From contig NW_020312076.1 of the NCBI RefSeq assembly GCF_002999335.1, forward strand, positions 1 through 64,000: 64,000 nt of DNA. Reading direction: 5' to 3'. Shown here one piece after another: positions 58,658-64,000 of this stretch. The DNA comes from Cyclospora cayetanensis. Lineage: Eukaryota; Apicomplexa; Conoidasida; Eucoccidiorida; Eimeriidae. The notes under the pieces were generated by a model. It was not told the DNA's origin. It was given only the letters and a program-made list of their open reading frames with translations, and searched no databases. The position numbers and the translations under genes are program-made. Every line of letters starts with the position of its first letter. Position 1 is the first letter of the stretch.

Positions 58658-61600
58658 ATGGAGGATTTCCCCAAGAGGAAACAACGGATCCTTCGAGGCT
58701 TGATACCCGAGGGAGAGTCCCCTACTTCCCAGGAGCTCGCATGTGCGTGCGATGAGGGTATGGGCTACTTGGAGGGGAATACCCCGAAGCAAGACAAATC
58801 CCTCAAGGGCAGCGTGGATGCGTTACTCGTGCCTATTTGTGCGTATTTGAATGCCCATCCCGAATATGTCACCACGAGCTGCTGTAGCGGCCGTATCACT
58901 GCTTACCAGCAGGCCCACACGTCGGATGGCAAGCGCGTGAAAAGCGGCGGACGGCTCGTCTTTGTTAGCCATGAGGCCGTGGATTTGTCGGCTGCGGAAC
59001 GGCTTCTAACTGAGATTTTGGAGGGCAGTCGCCACTATCCAGAGAAGAGGACGGGCAAAGCCGACACAGAGAGATCCGAGAAAGCACTTCCGGCCTTGAG
59101 TCACACAGACCTGAAGCTAGAACCAGTAATCTTGCACGTTGAATCGGCAACTGCGCCAGCAGCCCTTGCTTTACTAAGGGCTGCAATAGCTGCAGGCCTT
59201 AGGGAATCTGGCATTCTCTCTCTGGGAAAGAGGAACATTGTGGCAATCAGGGGCAGCCAGCGTTTGGAGGCGCCTCTAACTCTTGGGCTTCGTGGATCCT
59301 TGCAGCTGCCTGGCCTCCCACGGAGCGACGAGGGCGCAGATCCTGCAGACGCGGAAGGCGAACAGCTCCTGGTAACTTCCGCATACTTCTCTTCTCTTCT
59401 GTTGCTGTGCAACGAGAAGCTCAAGTGCAACGAAAGGCAAATCGGCAGACTCTACGAGGTCCTCAGGAAAAACTTGAGTCCAGAACAAATTCTTTCACCG
59501 GATGCACACGATTTCCAAGAGGTGAGGGGGCTGCAGGATTTCGCGTGGTGCGCGTGTCTAGTTTTGCGCGGGAGGCCTTCGAGTGGCCTCTTGCTGTGTC
59601 GCGTCGTGTCGCGCTCCAAGGCTTTCACGCTCATTTGTTCAGACACCACAACACACATTGCGAGGGTACAGCTTAGGTCTTTAGGTGCATCGAATTGGGG
59701 GTTTAAGGGGTAGCCTGTATCGGCAGGATGAGTATGCTTTTGTCTGTGTTTCCTGGTGCCTGCTTTCTGAACAGCCAGGCGGCCAGAGGACCCTTCAAGG
59801 GTCAGGAGAGTCCTGTGGCAGCAGTCGCAGAGCATCCGAATGCACGAAAGGCGAAACGGCCTTCGAGCTAGCTTCTGGTTCCCCCCATAATGTAGGCCAT
59901 GCGGTTTCTTCAGATAGCAGAAGTGGTGGTGCGTCGCATGCATTCGTCGGGGTGCGCGAGCGCGAGCTCTTAAAAGCCGTCAAGTCGGCCTTGGAGGACT
60001 TGGGTGTCTATGACAAGACTCGCAAAGTTCAGCAGCTGCACTTCGAAGAGTTTGACTCGACGGAGCAGATTGAACTCACTCCGCCGCCCCCCCCTAACTG
60101 CCCGTGGCTGGGCTTGCTGCCCGTAAAGAGCGACCTATGCGACGGTTCTCTTTCGCAGGAACTGCGCGCAGCACTGGTGACGTCTGCAGGTGGGCTATGG
60201 CCTGTAGTAACGAGCAACGCTCATGGAGCGCTAGAGCTGGGGCAGCTTTGCCTTTCAGCGATGCTTGCGCGCACACGGGTCACTTGTAAGAACTCGAGGG
60301 AAGCCAGAGAGGGCTTCTCAAAGTCTATAATGCCGGGTTGCTGCTGTGTTGGCTCCTACAGCTGACGGGTCGGTATCCCTGTTTTCCTATGGCTCCGGCG
60401 TGCCCCCGCAGAGGCGCCGCAAGCAGAGCATTGCAGAATGCTTAGATGGGCTGCTTCGAGCGGCATGCACGGCTCTTCCAGGCGGAGATGCGTTGGTGCG
60501 TCGGGCCGAGCAGCTACGTAAAGAGAGGCTTTCAGGCGGCTCGCCTGCTCCGGCTGCCTGCCCCGCTGCACGCGGCGACCTCCTAATCAAATGGCCGGAA
60601 AAGTTTGAGAGGGTCGGAAATATAATCCTGCTGCCGAGGGACAGCCTCATTGAGCTGCATCAGCTTCTTCAGATGTACGGATACATAGGCCTATAAACAG
60701 ACATATATACGTATATATATGTGTATCTAGATGTGTGCATCTAGATGGAGGGAACAGTGATGGTGTTTTGCCTCTTACAGGGCTTGATTTTCTCGATTTT
60801 GTGTAGCCGCCCACGGTTGAATGGCCGCCTTGTCCTGCCAGTTGTGCTCGCGCCTGCCTCGCCCTTTGCTCGAGTTGTGTTTCATTATTTGGCGGAGGCT
60901 GCTCCATGCTTGCGAGAGGCACCCCAAGTTAAGAGGGGCCGGAAGGTGCAGCCGTACAAGCGTCTGCTCGCCCGTGTACTGGGAGTTCCTGCTGCGTTAT
61001 TTCTTTTGCGCGATCTTCCTGCAGCGGGTGGGAGACCGTGGGAGCGACGCAGGCTCGCCTCCTCGAGACTTCGTTGTGGCGGGCCTTTTGCAAAGAGCTC
61101 AGGGTTACCGCCGTGGGGTTGCAGGCTCCAGTCGAGGGGCGGATGCGGCAGAGCCAAGTATGGTATTTCGGCACGACAGGCGCGCTGCCAAGCGGCGTTT
61201 TGGTGCCGTGCGGGCAGAGAGAGTGAATTTTCGCACAGCACAATCGGCAGGTGTTGCAAGGGTCCTGTGCTCGGCGGGCGGCTGCTGGCAGTTCTGGCGA
61301 AAACGCCAGGTTCAGTGCTGCACGGGGAAGCACCGCTTCGCCAGCAGCAACGCCACGCTTAGAATCGCCAGGTTCTCGCCCCTGTCTGGCTGCTGGGCTA
61401 ACTTTTGGGGTGTACACAGGAGTGCCTGTGGACGGCTGCGCAGGCGCGCCTTGTCTATGGAGACAGCGGCCTGACGGGCGTCAAAGAGAACGGCATAACG
61501 TACACGCTGGATGTAACGCAGTGTATGTTCGCCTCGGGCAATGGCACGGAACGGTAAGCTCTTTTTGAAACCGCGCGTTGCTTCCTGAGCACGTGCAATG

Positions 61601-63011
61601 ACCGCTTACGAATTTCTGTAGTGGTTTTTTTTGGCTGGCACGAGTTCAAGGAAAAAGGTGCTTTGCTGCGCGCTCCATGGTCTTCAAAGCATGGCTCGCT
61701 GCCGCTTCAGGGAGCACGCGGAGGCTCTGGCCTGGCAGTCCCGCTCGAGCATCCGAGCAGTAATAACCCGCTGCCGTTGCCACCACCGTTCGGTGCGGCT
61801 GCTTCCGTGTTGCTGCTGCAGCCTGAGATTTCGAGAGAGCATACAGGCCAGCAAAGGACCCCCTGAAACGGTGGTGGATTTGTTTTGTGGCATTGGGTAC
61901 TTCTCGCTCCTCGCTCTTGCCTCTGTTCCCCCTACGAGGCTGAAGAAACTCTACGCCTGCGACATCAACCCTACGGCGTTGAAGGTAAGCGGTTCATGAG
62001 CTTCGCCTGCCGGAACTACAGGAAGGGGCTGTAGACAATAAGGGCAGGCGCTGCAGCAGTGGCAGCAGCAGCACCACAGGCGGTAGCCTGCGTCTGCACA
62101 CTTTGCGCTCTGCGACATCATTCATATGCACTGTCTGCATCCTGCGCGTGGTCCTATACGCATGGATGCCGCCTCTCTATTTGGCTCTTTCCCAATTGCT
62201 TTGTCCTGTGTCTGCGTGTTGGCCTCAGTTCTTCCACATGTCGTTGGCTCCAAACCGTGTAGACCCTTGCCGCGTGACGTTCCTTTTGTGTGATAGTTGC
62301 TCCCCGCTGTCAGGGTCTGTTGCAACGGCTCCCAGCGCCGTGGACGTCGCTGTTGAGTGCTCTCCTGCCGCTGCAGCGGCCCGCTTAGCCACTGCTACTG
62401 CAGTAGCCGACACGCCGGTGCAACATAAAGCTCTGTCGAGACACTCGCAGAATTCTACGGAAACAACAGCCACAGTACCTGCTGCGCTTATGGGCATCGC
62501 AGATAGGATCAGTCTGGGTCTCATTCCCTCAAGTGAAGAAGCGTGGCCAACGGCTGTCGCGCTGCTAAACGGCAAAAGGGGGGGAACCCTGCACGTCCAT
62601 GGAGTGGCACCCCTCGAGGCTGCTGGATATAGTGGACAGCCGTTACCCTCAGCTTTATATGCGTACACCGATGCAGCTACGGGAGAACAACTCGTGACTG
62701 CAAGCGTTTTAGAAGCAACCGGAGCCTCAGGAGAATCGATAGATGGAGCGATGCCTCAACAGGACAAGAGCCGACCCACGGGAGTTGGGGGTAACTGCAA
62801 ATTGGGGGCATCGTTGCAGTTTGCACAGCACGCGCTCAGAAGTATGGCAGAACTCGTGAAGACTAAGATAAAACAACCAGGGGAGGTATGGGCGGTGTAT
62901 GTACACCATGTTGAGAAGGTAAAGTCCTATGCCCCGAAGCTCTTCCACTTTGTTGTGGACATTACTGCCTGTCCCCTCGTGTACAGCGCCAGCATCTGCA
63001 ACCGCCTTTAG
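58658..63011 (+). CDS. TYW3-TYW2: TYW3-TYW2 fusion, wybutosine tRNA(Phe) modification
   Basis: Wybutosine is the modified guanosine at position 37 of tRNA(Phe). TYW2 adds the aminocarboxypropyl group from S-adenosylmethionine and TYW3 methylates the base. Exons 58658-59521, 59775-60189, 60362-60674, 61025-61157, 61420-61553, 61711-61984, 62229-63011 have matching phases (2,916 nt, 971 residues). The N-terminal TYW3 part has DKSLKGSVDALLVPI, the hallmark TTSCCSGR (residues 72-79) and NEKLKCNERQIGRLYEVL. The TYW2 part has LEDLGVYDKTRKV, KWPEKFERVGNIILLP, LWRAFCKELRV, GVKENGITYTLDVTQCMFAS, SAM motif VVDLFCGIGYF (about 674-684), ADRISLGLIPSSEEAWP and VKSYAPKLFHFVVDI near the stop. An Ala/Thr/Ser-rich insertion (about 735-795) splits the methyltransferase-like fold. 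No stop or new start separates the two halves, and the joining intron is phase 0. Confidence 0.88.
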
Positions 63012-63744
63012 CCTACCAGGCGTCATGGCGTTCTTAGGAAGCTGCAGTGGGGGTTTTGCCCCCGAGAGCCGCGGTGCAGACTTCTGCAGTATCATGGTTG
63101 CCATTTCTCCGCTGGTCCTGCTGTTGCCTCTGCCTCGTGGAGGCCTGCAGTAGCCAGTCCTCTTGGTTAGTCGTATCACAAAATAATGGGCAGGAGTGGC
63201 AGATAAACTAAGGGCCACACACGGCACCGCTCGTGCTGTATTTCCTACACTCTTCTGACTAAATAGAGGCTGTCAAGTGTGCGCATGCCCGGCGACGTTT
63301 TAGCATCGACACGATGCTGGTTGCAGTGTACAGGCAAGGCGAGGCTCTAAACTGGCCGTCACGGCGGCCTGCCTGGTGCACAACAGACCGCTTAGCGGGG
63401 GAATGACTGACACCGAATTTCGCTAGAACGTTCTGGGGTCACGGAGGAAGATGGAGGGGGCAGTAAGAAGATGGATTCGGAAAGTGAAGAACACAGAAAG
63501 GCTGTAGAGAGGATTTGAAAGACACTGAACAAGGAGTGGGAGGCTGCTTGTAGTGTATCACGAGGCTCCGGAGATTTCGGTTCTGCATTCTGTAGCACAT
63601 GCTGGGGCACGTCTTCCTTGTTGCTGCTGAGTCGGTAGTCAGTTGGAGAGGCGCGCCTCACTCGTTTACGATATCGTGGGCTTTGCTAGCGTCTGCAAAC
63701 GCGCAGAGCAAGGGAGCAGCACTTTTCTTACTAATAAAAGCAAG
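63012..63744. other. Intergenic interval
   Basis: About 730 bases after the TYW3-TYW2 stop. Nothing is recognised except shadow-like short ORFs (minus 63392-63661). Confidence 0.4.
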
Positions 63745-64000
63745 ATGCACCCTTGTGCACTCGCTGCTGTGTCTCCTGGTGTTGCCAGTGTTGCTGGCTT
63801 TTCGCCTGTGCGGCCGACCCACTGCCTGTGTGCGAAACGTGGGTAGCTCAACGGTCGGGCATCTTCCGCATGTGTCTCCTACTCGTCCCTCCCTTAGGTA
63901 GCGGAAGCGCCGGGTCTGATGCGCATGCGCAGGAACTTGGTACCGTTTTTGCTGCTTCGCCAGTCTGTGTATTGCCAGGGCAGCGGGGGCCACCCATCGT
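63745..64000 (+). CDS. Start of an unidentified plus-strand gene, truncated at right edge
   Basis: Tentative exon 1 is 63745-63838 (MHPCALAAVSPGVASVAGFS, small and Ala/Val-rich). It ends at GAAAC|GTGGGT in phase 1. Exon 2 begins at 63898 after a strong acceptor (CTCGTCCCTCCCTTAG) and reads SGSAGSDAHAQELGTVFAAS to the window end without a stop. The implied intron is only 59 bases, shorter than most here. No domain is visible in this fragment. Confidence 0.35.

Noticed and set aside
1..64000. Search for tRNA, rRNA, CRISPR arrays, telomeric repeats and transposon terminal repeats
   Set aside because: None recognised by eye. A tRNAscan-SE, Infernal and repeat-library search would be decisive, and short RNA genes could have been missed.

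Overview
The window looks like nuclear DNA of an apicomplexan coccidian of the Eimeria/Cyclospora type. This is inferred from the following: many small introns with ordinary GT-AG (a few GC-AG) borders; CAG/CTG triplet tracts that become Gln/Ala runs inside otherwise conserved proteins; many intronic microsatellites; and a core eukaryotic gene set that includes a TPR protein typical of flagellated cells, which fits flagellated microgametes. I see no bacterial operons, rRNA, CRISPR array, telomere repeat or transposon. Almost every gene is spliced, so long ORFs are often antisense shadows or read-through of microsatellite introns. Gene models were built by eye from homology, splice consensus and codon phase. 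Where exon lengths sum to a multiple of three and phases match at every junction, I treat the model as strong.

Left part (1-19.5 kb): a truncated Arg/Ser/Glu-rich nuclear-type protein (minus, running off the left edge); an unrecognised secreted protein built from repeated phase-1 exon modules (minus, 3.8-8.7 kb); a HIT zinc-finger protein (plus, 12.1-13.6 kb); a small unknown gene (minus, 14.1-14.6 kb); a complete five-exon FAD synthase (minus, 14.9-16.9 kb); and a two-exon secreted protein of unknown function (plus, 18.5-19.5 kb).

Middle part (20-44 kb): base composition is visibly more AT-rich and exons are tiny. It holds a TTC29-like TPR protein (minus, 21.0-25.6 kb), a 13-exon RMND1/DUF155 mitochondrial-type membrane protein (minus, 27.4-32.6 kb), a four-exon leucine-rich-repeat protein (minus, 34.6-36.3 kb), and scattered exons of an unidentified plus-strand gene (about 38.3-43.7 kb).

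Right part (44-64 kb): GC-richer and rich in CAG tracts. A complete 19-exon RAD50 (minus, 44.0-54.0 kb, 1,428 codons) has its ATPase halves and central CPLC zinc hook intact, Gln/Ala-rich coiled coils, and a different microsatellite in several introns. Two or three small unknown minus-strand genes follow (56.3-58.6 kb). A plus-strand gene (58.7-63.0 kb) encodes TYW3 and TYW2, two wybutosine tRNA-modification enzymes, in one spliced 971-residue frame. The first exons of another plus-strand gene run off the right edge. The genes do not form one pathway; the window is an ordinary multi-gene chromosome segment. Its most unusual features are the exon-module secreted protein, the TYW3-TYW2 fusion, the heavily Gln-expanded RAD50, and the change from a repeat-poor to a repeat-rich compartment near 44 kb.
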